In this document: piece after piece, positions 28,392-37,633 of the stretch
How positions within the stretch are numbered: position 1 is the first letter of the stretch
Layout: each line of letters starts with the position of its first letter
Made by a program: the position numbers and the translations under genes
Source: Jezberella montanilacus
GTDB taxonomy: Bacteria; Pseudomonadota; Gammaproteobacteria; Burkholderiales; Burkholderiaceae_B
Reading direction: 5' to 3'
Assembly (NCBI RefSeq): GCF_003003055.1
Contig: NZ_PVTV01000013.1
Location: 297,854-361,853, forward strand
DNA length: 64,000 nucleotides
Notes under the pieces: generated by a model
What the model was told of the DNA's origin: nothing
The model's database searches: none
The model's input: the letters and a program-made list of their open reading frames with translations, nothing else

Positions 28392-29138
28392 CTAGATCGG
28401 CTTGGTTCGCGAACCAAAGATTGCTGAGCCAATCCGGACTTCCGTTGAACCTTCTTCTATGGCCAATTCAAAGTCCCCGCTCATGCCCATGGACAGCCTT
28501 GCTAGCTCGATGCCCGCAGGAGCCTCTTGTGCGGCTTGATCACGCAGCATTCGCAGCTTGGTGAAACAGGCTCTGACGGCTGTCTGGTCAGGCGTCAATT
28601 CAGCCATCGTCATCAAGCCCTTTACTTTCAGGGTTTGAAACTGAGCGAGTTGTTGTAAAAAGTCCTGAAGATGCGCTGGGTCGAGCCCTGCCTTTGATTC
28701 TTCGGGCGACGTTTTTACCTGTACCAGCACATCGATCGAGCGTCCCTCAAGTTGTAATCTGCGCTCAAGTGCTTCGGCTAATTCGAGCCGATCGAGCGAC
28801 TGCAACTCGCTCGCAAGTTTGGCAACCTCCTTTGCTTTGTTCGTCTGCAGTTGTCCGATGACGACCCATTCGATTGCACAATCGAGCAGGACAGGCGTTT
28901 TTTGGGCAATCTCTTGTGTGCGGTTTTCGCCAAAGCGATGGAAACCCAGACCGACGGCTTCTCGGATGGCAGACTCATCAAACGTTTTGCTGACCGGCAA
29001 CAAAACAACCTCGGCTGGATTGCGTCCAACCCGCGCGCACGCGTGGTCAATTCTTTGACGGATAGCCGCAATACGATTTGCCATCGTATCGGCGACAGGA
29101 TTTTCTAGTGAGTTGGGAGCTGCGTTTGGATTCATCAT
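28392..29138 (-). CDS. YggS/PROSC family pyridoxal-phosphate homeostasis protein
   Basis: A 248-residue cytosolic PLP-binding protein resembling the alanine racemase N-terminal barrel. Landmarks are LLPVSKTFDESAIREAVGLG with the PLP lysine, FGENRTQEIAQK, WVVIGQLQTNKAK, and the late RLSMGMSGDFELAIEEGST. The family keeps free PLP low and has no firm catalytic activity. ATG 29138 follows GGAG at suitable distance; ATG 29084 (MANRIAAI) is a shorter alternative. It begins just 3 bases after the stop of the dehydrogenase gene and so is in the same operon. Confidence 0.92.
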   Translation of the reverse strand: MMNPNAAPNSLENPVADTMANRIAAIRQRIDHACARVGRNPAEVVLLPVSKTFDESAIREAVGLGFHRFGENRTQEIAQKTPVLLDCAIEWVVIGQLQTNKAKEVAKLASELQSLDRLELAEALERRLQLEGRSIDVLVQVKTSPEESKAGLDPAHLQDFLQQLAQFQTLKVKGLMTMAELTPDQTAVRACFTKLRMLRDQAAQEAPAGIELARLSMGMSGDFELAIEEGSTEVRIGSAIFGSRTKPI

Positions 29139-29141
29139 CGG

Positions 29142-30140
29142 TCAGGTTCTCCAGGCTTCAAGCCATGCGTCTGGTACTTCAATGCCCTGCGTCTGGGCTT
29201 GCAATTTGAGGGCTTCGCGTCGGGCGCCTGGTAAGCGCACGCTCTCATCCACCAGCATCTCAGACACAAGCACCTCGATCCGATCCAGATATTGGTCGTT
29301 TCCAGCTAACGCTCCAGGATCAATTACGATAAATGCCTGTCCAATCCCTGGTCGATTTCCCTCGTCGACAAAAAAGCTCGAGGCTTCAAAACCGAATTTT
29401 CCTCCTATCAGGGCAGTGACCAACAGCTCAACAATCAAGGCCAACATGGCACCCTTGGGCGACGACGCAGCCCCCAGTGGGAGCATGGATCCTTCTAACC
29501 CCGCTTTAGGATCAGTCGTTGGTTGGCCTTGAGCGTCAAGCGCCCAGCCCAGGGGAATCGATCGCCCTTCTTTGGCGGCGACCATCAATTTGCCACGGGC
29601 AACTTCGCTCAAACTCAAGTCGATAGCCAACGGGCTTTTATCCCGACGCGGGAACACAGCCGCGATGGGGTTAGTACCAAAGATTGCGTGTCGACCACCT
29701 GCTGCTGGCATGGCCGCGGGCGAATTGGCGAAACCCAACCCCACCATCCCAGCCTCAGCGGCGGCACTCAGATGATCCACCACCACCCCGCAGTGATGGC
29801 TGCGCGCGACGCCCACCAGCGCAACACCGAACTGCTTTGCTGCCTCGACCGCCTCGCGCACAGCAAGCTCGCAAGCGGCAAATGCCAAACCTTCTTCGGC
29901 GTCTATGAGTAAGGCACCCCCTTTACGATTGAGAACCGTCGGAATAGCCTCACCATATACGCGGCCGTTACGCAAGTGACTGACATATTGCGCCACTCTT
30001 GACAAGCCGTGCGAACTCAATCCTTGCGCTTCAGCCAGCACCAGCGAGCGAGCGGTTGAGTCAGCCATAAGCTGATTGGCCCCTGCACGCCTTAACTGAT
30101 CCGCGACCAGGGTCTGTAATTCGGTGATCGCCACTTTCAT
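29142..30140 (-). CDS. Ldh family oxidoreductase (malate/L-lactate dehydrogenase type 2)
   Basis: A 332-residue NAD(P)H-dependent 2-hydroxyacid/2-imino acid oxidoreductase of the LDH2 fold. Motifs are GLSSHGLSRVAQYVSHL, VARSHHCGVVVDHLSAAAEA, FGTNPIAAVFPRRD and AASSPKGAMLALIVELLV. Relatives include ureidoglycolate, sulfolactate and delta-1-piperideine-2-carboxylate enzymes, so the substrate remains open. It is divergent from the urea transporter operon with a 288-base regulatory gap. Confidence 0.88.
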   Translation of the reverse strand: MKVAITELQTLVADQLRRAGANQLMADSTARSLVLAEAQGLSSHGLSRVAQYVSHLRNGRVYGEAIPTVLNRKGGALLIDAEEGLAFAACELAVREAVEAAKQFGVALVGVARSHHCGVVVDHLSAAAEAGMVGLGFANSPAAMPAAGGRHAIFGTNPIAAVFPRRDKSPLAIDLSLSEVARGKLMVAAKEGRSIPLGWALDAQGQPTTDPKAGLEGSMLPLGAASSPKGAMLALIVELLVTALIGGKFGFEASSFFVDEGNRPGIGQAFIVIDPGALAGNDQYLDRIEVLVSEMLVDESVRLPGARREALKLQAQTQGIEVPDAWLEAWRT

Positions 30141-30195
30141 TTCACTGCCTCCCGCACCTTTTCAGGCGAAATTCGCGCCCAGTTCTGTGCGTTTC

Positions 30196-30209
30196 GCACC
30201 ACAACGGTG
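30196..30209. promoter_or_regulatory. Candidate NtrC-type activator site upstream of urtA
   Basis: GCACC-N5-GGTG is an inverted arrangement resembling the NtrC half-sites TGCACY/GGTGCA with the usual 5-base spacer. It lies about 110 bases upstream of the sigma-54 promoter, a normal enhancer distance. A further TGGTGCA half-site lies at 30224-30230. Confidence 0.5.
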
Positions 30210-30319
30210 ATTATTGGCGATTTTGGTGCAAAACAGCGCTTGCTAATTGGCTTATTCATATCTTGCTCACACTCAACTTTGGGTTGTACGTCATTCGACG
30301 CATAGACAAATCAAAAATC

Positions 30320-30335
30320 TGGCACGAGCCTTGCT
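30320..30335 (+). promoter_or_regulatory. Sigma-54 promoter of the urt operon
   Basis: TGGCACG-N4-TTGCT matches the -24/-12 RpoN consensus at every conserved position. It is 93 bases ahead of the urtA start. Together with the NtrC-like site this points to nitrogen-limitation control of urea uptake. Confidence 0.85.
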
Positions 30336-30428
30336 TGTAGCCAATCAACCTGAGCGACTCTCTCGCTAGGTATTGTAAGTTCAACCCGACCGGCCAAGCC
30401 GGCACATTTTGTCGTAGGAGCACTAATA

Positions 30429-31673
30429 ATGAACCGCAGATTAGTTCTTAAACAAGTTACAGCTGCCAGCGTATTGGCAATGGCTGGTTGGATGCCTCAG
30501 TCTTTTGCCGCTGAAGGTACGATCAAAGTAGGTATTTTGCACTCTTTGTCTGGCACGATGGCTATCTCTGAAACAGCGCTGAAAGATGTCGCGTTGATGA
30601 CCATTGACGAGATCAACGCTGCTGGCGGCGTTATGGGCAAGAAACTCGAGCCTGTGATTGTTGACCCCGCATCAAACTGGCCTTTGTTTGCTGAGAAAGC
30701 ACGCGGCCTGATTTCACAAGACAAAGTTTCAGTGGTCTTCGGATGCTGGACATCCGTATCACGTAAATCAGTATTGCCCGTGTTCAAAGAGCTGAACAGC
30801 CTGTTGTTCTACCCAGTGCAATACGAAGGCCAAGAACTTGAAAAGAACGTGTTTTACACCGGCGCAGCACCTAACCAACAAGCTATCCCTGCCGTTGAAT
30901 ACCTGATGAGCGAAGATGGTGGCAGCGCCAAGCGTTGGGTTCTGTTGGGTACTGACTACGTTTACCCACGTACAACCAACAAAATCTTGCGCGCATTCTT
31001 GCTCAGCAAAGGCGTCAAAGAAAGCGACATCATGGAGACCTACACACCGTTCGGTCACTCTGATTATCAAACCATTGTTGCCAATGTCAAAGCCTTCTCA
31101 CAGGGCGGCAAAACTGCTGTCGTTTCAACCATCAATGGTGATTCAAACGTTCCTTTCTACAAAGAACTGGGTAACGCTGGCCTGAAAGCAACTGACGTGC
31201 CTGTCGTAGCCTTCTCAGTGGGTGAAGAAGAACTGCGTGGCGTGGACACCAAGCCACTGGTTGGTCAAATGGCTGCCTGGAACTACTTCCAGTCACTCAA
31301 GAACCCAGTCAACGACAAGTTCGTTGCTCAGTACAAGGCCTACGCTAAAGCCAAAAACCTGCCTAACTACGCAACGGCTGTAACCAACGACCCAATGGAA
31401 GCAACCTACGTCGGGATGCACATGTGGAAACAAGCTGTTGAGAAAGCTAAGTCAACAGACACCGACAAAGTTATCGCTGCAATGAGCGGTCAAACTTTCG
31501 CGGCACCTGATGGCTTCACGATCAAAATGGACGAAACCAATCATCACTTGCATAAGCCAGTCTACATTGGCGAAGTGCAGGCTGACGGTCAGTTCAAGAT
31601 TGTCTGGAAAACCAAAGCGCCCGTTCAAGCTGCACCTTGGAGCCCATTCGTTAACGGTGGCAAGCCTGAGTAA
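30429..31673 (+). CDS. urtA: Urea ABC transporter substrate-binding protein
   Basis: A 414-residue periplasmic receptor. The export signal begins MNRRLVLKQ with twin arginines, ending near FAAEGT. The body is typical UrtA: VGILHSLSGTMAISETALKD, FGCWTSVSRKSVLPVFKEL, LLFYPVQYEGQE, and a late TNHHLHKPVYIGEV. Strong AGGAG at 30416-30420. It heads urtABCDE and is separated from urtB by a stem-loop, which suits the higher expression binding proteins need. Codon choice (for example AAC, CTG, GTT rich) looks more biased than in its neighbours, as expected for an abundant protein. Confidence 0.96.
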   Translation: MNRRLVLKQVTAASVLAMAGWMPQSFAAEGTIKVGILHSLSGTMAISETALKDVALMTIDEINAAGGVMGKKLEPVIVDPASNWPLFAEKARGLISQDKVSVVFGCWTSVSRKSVLPVFKELNSLLFYPVQYEGQELEKNVFYTGAAPNQQAIPAVEYLMSEDGGSAKRWVLLGTDYVYPRTTNKILRAFLLSKGVKESDIMETYTPFGHSDYQTIVANVKAFSQGGKTAVVSTINGDSNVPFYKELGNAGLKATDVPVVAFSVGEEELRGVDTKPLVGQMAAWNYFQSLKNPVNDKFVAQYKAYAKAKNLPNYATAVTNDPMEATYVGMHMWKQAVEKAKSTDTDKVIAAMSGQTFAAPDGFTIKMDETNHHLHKPVYIGEVQADGQFKIVWKTKAPVQAAPWSPFVNGGKPE

Positions 31674-31718
31674 GGTTGGTTGAGTCAGATTGTTTAAGCA
31701 AAGCTGTTTGTTGAGTAT

Positions 31719-31747
31719 CGGAACAAGCCCCGCAGGGGTTTGTTCCG
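31719..31747 (+). terminator. Stem-loop between urtA and urtB (attenuator or mRNA stabiliser)
   Basis: CGGAACAAGCCCC pairs with GGGGTTTGTTCCG around a 3-base loop, a 13-base stem with one G-U. No T-run follows, so it is more likely a partial terminator or 3'-end protector of the urtA message than a full stop. Confidence 0.65.
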
Positions 31748-31793
31748 AGTTAACCTACACGGCGTCATTAAAAAAATATGAGACCGCAAACCA

Positions 31794-33419
31794 ATGAAGT
31801 CGATTTACCCCTCCTGGCAACGGCTGTTGCTCATCATGCTTCTGATTTTGCCCATGCATGCGGTCATGGCGCTGGATCTGGTCGAGAAAACGATCCTGGC
31901 GGGATTGGCGAGCGACAACAACAACGAGAAGATCGAATCTATCACTGCACTGGGGCAACTTACCAACCCGGGCGCGGCGGCGATTTTAGAAGCGCTTGGT
32001 AACGACAAGGTATTCGTCACCACTGACGGCACGATCCTGATTTCACAAGACGGCGGCAAGGCCTACGACCCCGCGACTGGTAACTCGATAGATACCCCTG
32101 CTGGCGCCGACACCATTACGATCAACAACAGACTGCGACGTGCCCTGCAAGCGGCTCAGGCAAGCGCTGAACTGTATTCTCCCTCAGCAGCAGTCCGTTT
32201 AGCTGCAGTGATGCGCTTACAAAAAGAAGCTGATGCTTCGCGCTCACCGATCATCAGCAAAGCCTTAGAGAAAGAACAGGACCCCCAGATCAAACAAGCC
32301 TTGAAAATTGCCCTGGCATCGTCAACCATCAAGGGCGGCGATACTGCCGCGCGTCGCCAAGCCGCTTTCACCCTGGGAGAAAGCGGTGATGCCGGCTTTA
32401 GGCCAATCTTGGCAGCCATGCTACAGAAAGATGCAAACGGTAAATTTAACGAACCTGAAAACGATGTCCGTCTTGCCGCTGAAACAGCGATCAATCAGAT
32501 TGACCGGCATCAGACAATCGTTGCTTGGGTCGGGAATATATTTTTTGGCATCAGCTTAGGCAGTGTCTTATTACTTGCCGCGCTGGGGCTCGCCATCACG
32601 TTTGGCTTAATGGGCATCATCAACATGGCTCATGGCGAACTTCTGATGATTGGCGCGTACTCAACCTATGTCGTGCAATCTTTATTTAAGGCCTATTTAC
32701 CTGGCATGCTTGATTGGTATCTCGTTGCAGCATTACCTGTTGCCTTTCTCGTTACAGCACTTGTGGGTATGGCACTCGAGCGAACCGTAATCCGCTGGCT
32801 TTATGGCCGCCCCCTTGAGACACTGCTTGCAACTTGGGGTATCAGTCTGATGCTCATGCAAGCGGTTCGTAGTTTTTTTGGGGCACAGAACGTCGAAGTG
32901 GCCAACCCCAGCTGGATGTCAGGGGGGGTCACCGTCTTGGGTAACTTAGTGCTCACCTACAACCGCATGGTCATCATCGCCTTTGCCTTATGTGTCGTAG
33001 GCATTGTCTGGTTGGTGCTGAATCGCACACGCTTAGGCTTATTTGTTCGAGCCATTACTCAAAATCGGCGGATGGCTGATTGCGTAGGGGTCGCGACTGG
33101 AAAGATCGATATGCTTGCCTTCGGCCTCGGCGCTGGCATCGCAGGCCTTGCAGGGGTGGCCTTATCGCAATTGAGCAACGTCGGGCCTGACTTGGGTCGG
33201 GGTTATATCGTTGACTCTTTCATGGTGGTGGTTTTGGGTGGCGTCGGCCAACTGGCCGGCACCGTAGTCGCAGCAATGGGTCTGGGTATGCTCAACAAAT
33301 TCATTGAGCCCTTCTGGGGCGCGGTAATCGCCAAAATCGCGATCTTGTTATTTATTGTCCTGTTTGTGCAGAAGCGCCCGCAAGGTCTATTCGCACCGAA
33401 AGGCAGGAGTGCCGAATAA
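31794..33419 (+). CDS. urtB: Urea ABC transporter permease UrtB
   Basis: A 541-residue protein. A signal-like segment is followed by a roughly 200-residue periplasmic helical-repeat domain (typical of proteobacterial UrtB) and then about eight membrane helices of the LivH type (FGLMGIINMAHGELLMIGAYS, VVVLGGVGQLAGTVVAAMG, RPQGLFAPKGR). It forms the channel with UrtC. Its TAA shares a base with the ATG of urtC (TAATG), indicating coupling. Confidence 0.95.
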   Translation: MKSIYPSWQRLLLIMLLILPMHAVMALDLVEKTILAGLASDNNNEKIESITALGQLTNPGAAAILEALGNDKVFVTTDGTILISQDGGKAYDPATGNSIDTPAGADTITINNRLRRALQAAQASAELYSPSAAVRLAAVMRLQKEADASRSPIISKALEKEQDPQIKQALKIALASSTIKGGDTAARRQAAFTLGESGDAGFRPILAAMLQKDANGKFNEPENDVRLAAETAINQIDRHQTIVAWVGNIFFGISLGSVLLLAALGLAITFGLMGIINMAHGELLMIGAYSTYVVQSLFKAYLPGMLDWYLVAALPVAFLVTALVGMALERTVIRWLYGRPLETLLATWGISLMLMQAVRSFFGAQNVEVANPSWMSGGVTVLGNLVLTYNRMVIIAFALCVVGIVWLVLNRTRLGLFVRAITQNRRMADCVGVATGKIDMLAFGLGAGIAGLAGVALSQLSNVGPDLGRGYIVDSFMVVVLGGVGQLAGTVVAAMGLGMLNKFIEPFWGAVIAKIAILLFIVLFVQKRPQGLFAPKGRSAE

Positions 33420-34525
33420 TGACCGCCTTATCCTTAAACCTTCGCCCTCGTTCGATGGATGGCCTCTTTAGCCCCAAGGCCTGGCTGGCGCTGATTATGG
33501 TGCTGGCCTTATTTGCCTCGCTGCCAATACTGAATTTGAGCTTTCCTGAGGGACATGCTTTGCACGTTTCAAGCTATGCAATCAGCTTGATTGGCAAATT
33601 CACCTGCTATGCAATGGCTGCCCTCGCTCTGGATCTCGTCTGGGGCTATGCCGGCATCTTGTCGCTCGGTCACGGCCTGTTCTTTGCGCTTGGCGGCTAT
33701 GGTATGGGCATGTATCTGATGCGCTCTGGCAAAGCATCGCCAGACATCGTGCCAGATTTCATGACTTTCCTAAGCTGGAAGTCCTACCCCTGGTTCTGGT
33801 CGTATACCGAGCATTTTTGGTATGCCCTACTGTTGATTTTGCTTGTACCCGGTTTGTTGGCCTTTATATTTGGTTTCTTCGCCTTCAGGTCTCGAATCAA
33901 GGGTGTGTATTTTTCTATCATTACGCAAGCGCTTACTTTTGCTGCAATGCTGCTGTTTTTTCGCAACGAAACTGGGTTTGGCGGCAACAATGGGTTTACG
34001 GACTTCAAACGTATTCTGGGGTTTGATATCACCTCACCTCAAACGCGCGCAGTGCTTTATTGGGCATCGCTCTTAGCGCTTACAAGCGCCTTGATTTTGG
34101 GTCGTGCGATCACCAAATCCAAATTGGGTCGAGTGCTGACCGCGGTTCGTGACGCTGAGAGCAGGCTGCGTTTTTTGGGCTATGAGCCCCTCGGCTTCAA
34201 GTTATTTGTATGGACCGTCTCAGCCATGATTTGCGGCGTGGCGGGGGCTCTGTATGTGCCACAAGTTGGCATCATCAATCCAGGCGAAATGTCGACAGAA
34301 AACTCAATCGAAATGGTGATTTGGGTCGCAACAGGTGGTCGCGGCACCCTTATCGGCCCAATCATCGGCGCAGGCGTGATCAACGGCCTTAAGACTTGGT
34401 TCACCAGTGCTTTACCCGAGTTCTGGCTCTATGCACTTGGCCTGATTTTTGTACTCGTCACCTTGTTTTTGCCCCAGGGCATCGTCGGACTGATCCGTCG
34501 CATCACCCGTCAGGATAAGGCGTGA
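33419..34525 (+). CDS. urtC: Urea ABC transporter permease UrtC
   Basis: A 368-residue LivM-type permease with about nine membrane helices. Landmarks are DLVWGYAGILSLGHGLFFA, FFRNETGFGGNNGFTDFKR, AVRDAESRLRFLGYEPL, and WVATGGRGTLIGPIIGAG. The UrtC-specific insertion around residues 95-130 is present. Stop overlaps the GTG start of urtD. Confidence 0.95.
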   Translation: MTALSLNLRPRSMDGLFSPKAWLALIMVLALFASLPILNLSFPEGHALHVSSYAISLIGKFTCYAMAALALDLVWGYAGILSLGHGLFFALGGYGMGMYLMRSGKASPDIVPDFMTFLSWKSYPWFWSYTEHFWYALLLILLVPGLLAFIFGFFAFRSRIKGVYFSIITQALTFAAMLLFFRNETGFGGNNGFTDFKRILGFDITSPQTRAVLYWASLLALTSALILGRAITKSKLGRVLTAVRDAESRLRFLGYEPLGFKLFVWTVSAMICGVAGALYVPQVGIINPGEMSTENSIEMVIWVATGGRGTLIGPIIGAGVINGLKTWFTSALPEFWLYALGLIFVLVTLFLPQGIVGLIRRITRQDKA

Positions 34526-35382
34526 GCATCATGACAACTTCACATACGACGAATCCGCACTCATCAAATAGTCAGGACGCCAGCGCAGGCGGGGAGGCCT
34601 CCTATGGCCGCTTTAAAACTCGCGGCGTTGACACTACTCATGGTGCCATCCTCTATCTAGAATCAATCAGTGTTGTATTTGACGGGTTTAAAGCACTGAA
34701 CGATTTGTCGCTCGATATTGGTGTTGGTGAATTGCGTTGCATCATCGGCCCCAATGGCGCGGGCAAAACAACCATGATGGATGTCATCACGGGTAAAACC
34801 AAACCCACATCCGGCACCGCATTCTTTGGTCAAAGCATTGATCTCACCAAAATGCACGAGTCTCAAATCGCAGATATCGGCATTGGCAGAAAGTTTCAAC
34901 GGCCGACTGTTTTTGAACAACACACTGTGTTCGAAAATCTTGAACTCGCCATGAAAATGAACAAGGGTGTTAAATCTACTTTGTTCTCGCGCCTGTCCGG
35001 CGAGCAGCGGGACAAGATCGGTGAAACGCTCGAGCTATTGCGTTTAACCAGCGAATATCAACGTGAGGCCGGTCTGCTTTCTCACGGACAAAAACAATGG
35101 CTAGAAATCGGTATGCTGCTCATGCAAGAGCCTCTGCTTCTGTTGTTGGATGAGCCGGTTGCCGGCATGACTGACGCAGAAACTGAGCGCACAGGTGAAT
35201 TACTGAACGATCTGCGCGGCAAGCATTCACTGGTGGTGGTTGAACATGACATGGATTTTGTGACTCAGATTGCCCAACAAGGCAAAGTCACGGTGTTGTG
35301 CGAAGGCTCTGTTTTGGCCGAAGGCACCATGGCGCAAGTGCAAAGCGACGAACGTGTCATCGAAGTGTATTTAGGGCGCTAG
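34522..35382 (+). CDS. urtD: Urea ABC transporter ATPase UrtD
   Basis: A 286-residue ATPase. Walker A is IIGPNGAGKTTMMDVITG, the signature region is LLSHGQKQWLEIGMLLMQ, Walker B is LLLLDEPVAGMTDAE, and the switch His is in VVVEHDMDFV. GTG 34522 has an AGGAT site 7 bases upstream and overlaps the urtC stop; ATG 34531 is an alternative. The first 35 residues are Ser/Thr/Asn-rich and poorly conserved. Confidence 0.94.
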   Translation: MSIMTTSHTTNPHSSNSQDASAGGEASYGRFKTRGVDTTHGAILYLESISVVFDGFKALNDLSLDIGVGELRCIIGPNGAGKTTMMDVITGKTKPTSGTAFFGQSIDLTKMHESQIADIGIGRKFQRPTVFEQHTVFENLELAMKMNKGVKSTLFSRLSGEQRDKIGETLELLRLTSEYQREAGLLSHGQKQWLEIGMLLMQEPLLLLLDEPVAGMTDAETERTGELLNDLRGKHSLVVVEHDMDFVTQIAQQGKVTVLCEGSVLAEGTMAQVQSDERVIEVYLGR

Positions 35383-35386
35383 CATC

Positions 35387-36085
35387 ATGCTGACTGTGAA
35401 AAATATTGATCAATACTACGGTAGCAGTCACACGCTCAAGGGTGTGTCGATGGATGTTAAACGTGGTGAGTGCATGGCCTTGCTCGGGCGAAACGGCGTG
35501 GGCAAAACCACTTTGCTCAAGTGCCTGATGGGCGTTGAAAACATTCGCAGCGGCTCGATCAGCTTCGAAGACCAGGAAATCAGTCAGTTCAAACCACACA
35601 TGCGTGCAGCACTGGGCATGGCCTACGTCCCCCAGGGACGTGAAATATTTGCACGCCTGACTGTGGAAGAGAACATCCTGATGGGTATGGCAACAAAATC
35701 AGGTCGCCAGGCGAAGCAAATCAAAGAAGAGATCTACGACCTTTTCCCCATTCTTAAATCCATGTTGCACCGTCGAGGTGGGGATTTGTCAGGTGGTCAG
35801 CAGCAACAGCTAGCGATTGCCCGTGCGCTGGTTGCAGAACCTAAGCTTATTATTTTTGATGAACCGACTGAAGGTATTCAACCTTCAATCATCAAAGATA
35901 TCGGTCGAGTCATCCGACTGCTGCGCGATCGCGGCGATATTGCCATCCTGCTCTGCGAGCAATACTTCGACTTTGCGCATGAACTGGCGGATCGGTTTGT
36001 CGTGCTCTCTCGGGGCGAAGTCGTGGCGTCAGGTGATAGAGAGGCGATGGACGGCGACGACGTAAAAAGGCACTTGTCGGTTTAA
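35387..36085 (+). CDS. urtE: Urea ABC transporter ATPase UrtE
   Basis: A 232-residue LivF-type ATPase. Walker A is LLGRNGVGKTTLLKCLMG, the signature is DLSGGQQQQLAIARALV, and Walker B is LIIFDEPTEGIQPSI, followed by ILLCEQYFDFAHELAD. It starts 4 bases after urtD and ends the urt operon. No urease structural or accessory gene is present in the window, so imported urea must be used by enzymes encoded elsewhere. Confidence 0.95.
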   Translation: MLTVKNIDQYYGSSHTLKGVSMDVKRGECMALLGRNGVGKTTLLKCLMGVENIRSGSISFEDQEISQFKPHMRAALGMAYVPQGREIFARLTVEENILMGMATKSGRQAKQIKEEIYDLFPILKSMLHRRGGDLSGGQQQQLAIARALVAEPKLIIFDEPTEGIQPSIIKDIGRVIRLLRDRGDIAILLCEQYFDFAHELADRFVVLSRGEVVASGDREAMDGDDVKRHLSV

Positions 36086-36165
36086 CCCTGACCCGTATTA
36101 TCTGCTCCGAGCGCTGGCGCTCTAGCGTAAAACCTCGCCATCTGGTTAGATCGCCTCCAGATAAA

Positions 36166-36181
36166 ATGATCGGACGATCAT
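36166..36181. promoter_or_regulatory. 16-base palindromic operator candidate upstream of tcuA
   Basis: ATGATCG-GA-CGATCAT is a perfect 7-base inverted repeat with a 2-base centre, ending 18 bases before the tcuA ATG, where a repressor would block transcription start or elongation. Confidence 0.55.
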
Positions 36182-36199
36182 AGAGATTTGAGGCAAATC

Positions 36200-37633
36200 A
36201 TGATTTGGGATGTCATTGTGGTGGGTGGCGGCAATGCCGCACTATGTAGCGCGCTCATGGCCAGAGAGGCAGGTGCCACCGTGCTGCTGCTCGAATCCTC
36301 TCCCAAAGCCTGGCGTGGCGGTAACTCGCAACACACCCGCAACTTACGTTGCATGCACGATGCGCCTCAAGACGTATTGGTGGATGCCTATCCCGAAGAA
36401 GAATACTGGCAAGATCTGCTCAAAGTAACCGGTGGGCAAACGAACGAAGAGCTTGCTCGCCTGGTGATCCGCGAATCCTCGACTTGTCGTGACTGGATGC
36501 GCAAGCATGGGGTGCGTTTTCAACCACCCTTGTCAGGCACTTTACATGTCGCAAGAACCAACGCGTTCTTTATGGGTGGCGGCAAAGCTTTGGTCAACGC
36601 CTATTACCGCAGCGCAGAAAATCTCGGTGTCGATATCCTCTATGACTCGCCGGTTGATGATCTTGAGATCAAAGACGGCTTGTTTGTCGCAGCTAAGGTC
36701 GGTGACAAAAGGTACGAAGGTCACAGCGTGGTGCTGGCCTGTGGTGGCTTCGAATCGAATATTGACTGGATGCGAGAGGCTTGGGGTCAGAACCAATTTG
36801 GCGAGTATCCAGCTGATAATTTTCTGATCCGGGGTACTCGTTACAACATGGGGTCAGTGCTTAGAGTCATGATGCGCGAAGGCGCCGACACAATGGGCGA
36901 TCAGACTCAAGCGCATTGCGTCGCGATTGACGCTCGCGCCCCCTTGTACGACGGCGGCATCTGCACGCGACTCGATTGCGTATCGCTTGGTGTGGTGGTC
37001 AACAAAGAAGCCAAGCGCTTTTATGATGAAGGCGAAGACTTCTGGCCTAAGCGTTATGCGCTCTGGGGTCGTCTGGTGGCTTTACAGCGAGGGCAAACTG
37101 CTTACGTTGTGATTGACTCAAAGGCTATTGGTCGCTTCATGCCACCTGTGTTTGAAGGTGTAATCGCCGATACCCTGCCAGAGCTCGCGCACAAGCTTGA
37201 CCTCGATGTCGAGACCTTCATGCAAACCATCAATGATTTCAACGCGGCCTGTCAACCAGGCACGTTTGATCACAATATCCAAGATGATTGTTTCACCAAG
37301 GATCTCACGCCCGCTAAAACCCACTGGGCGAGGCCGATCAACCAGGGCCCCTTCTATGGATACGCCCTGAAGCCCGGAATCACCTTTACCTATTTCGGCT
37401 TACAGACGGATAAGCAGGCAAGCGTATTTTTTGGTGGCAAGGCAAGTCCGAATATGTTTGCAGCGGGTGAAATCAACGCAGGTAATGTTCTGGGTAAAGG
37501 CTATACAGCGGGCGTGGGGATGTCTATCGGTACTGCCTTTGGCCGTATCGCAGGCACACAGGCCGCAAAGGCAGCAGCGCGCATTAAAGCACTGCAAACC
37601 AAGCAACAAGGGGTAGCACATGCAGTCGCTTGA
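36200..37633 (+). CDS. tcuA: FAD-dependent tricarballylate dehydrogenase-like TcuA
   Basis: A 477-residue flavoprotein of the fumarate reductase/succinate dehydrogenase type. It has the FAD motif [20 protein letters not shown] near the N terminus, [19 protein letters not shown], and a late [19 protein letters not shown]. TcuA oxidises tricarballylate to cis-aconitate and passes electrons to TcuB. ATG 36200 has GAGG 6 bases before it; an in-frame TTG at 36188 is less likely. Its end overlaps tcuB by 14 bases. Confidence 0.88.
   Translation: MIWDVIVVGGGNAALCSALMAREAGATVLLLESSPKAWRGGNSQHTRNLRCMHDAPQDVLVDAYPEEEYWQDLLKVTGGQTNEELARLVIRESSTCRDWMRKHGVRFQPPLSGTLHVARTNAFFMGGGKALVNAYYRSAENLGVDILYDSPVDDLEIKDGLFVAAKVGDKRYEGHSVVLACGGFESNIDWMREAWGQNQFGEYPADNFLIRGTRYNMGSVLRVMMREGADTMGDQTQAHCVAIDARAPLYDGGICTRLDCVSLGVVVNKEAKRFYDEGEDFWPKRYALWGRLVALQRGQTAYVVIDSKAIGRFMPPVFEGVIADTLPELAHKLDLDVETFMQTINDFNAACQPGTFDHNIQDDCFTKDLTPAKTHWARPINQGPFYGYALKPGITFTYFGLQTDKQASVFFGGKASPNMFAAGEINAGNVLGKGYTAGVGMSIGTAFGRIAGTQAAKAAARIKALQTKQQGVAHAVA

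Noticed and set aside
36109..36162. Small hairpins after urtE (GAGCGC/GCGCTC and ATCTGG/CCAGAT) as a terminator
   Set aside because: Stems of 6 bases without a T-run; they may be chance or part of the tcuA control region.
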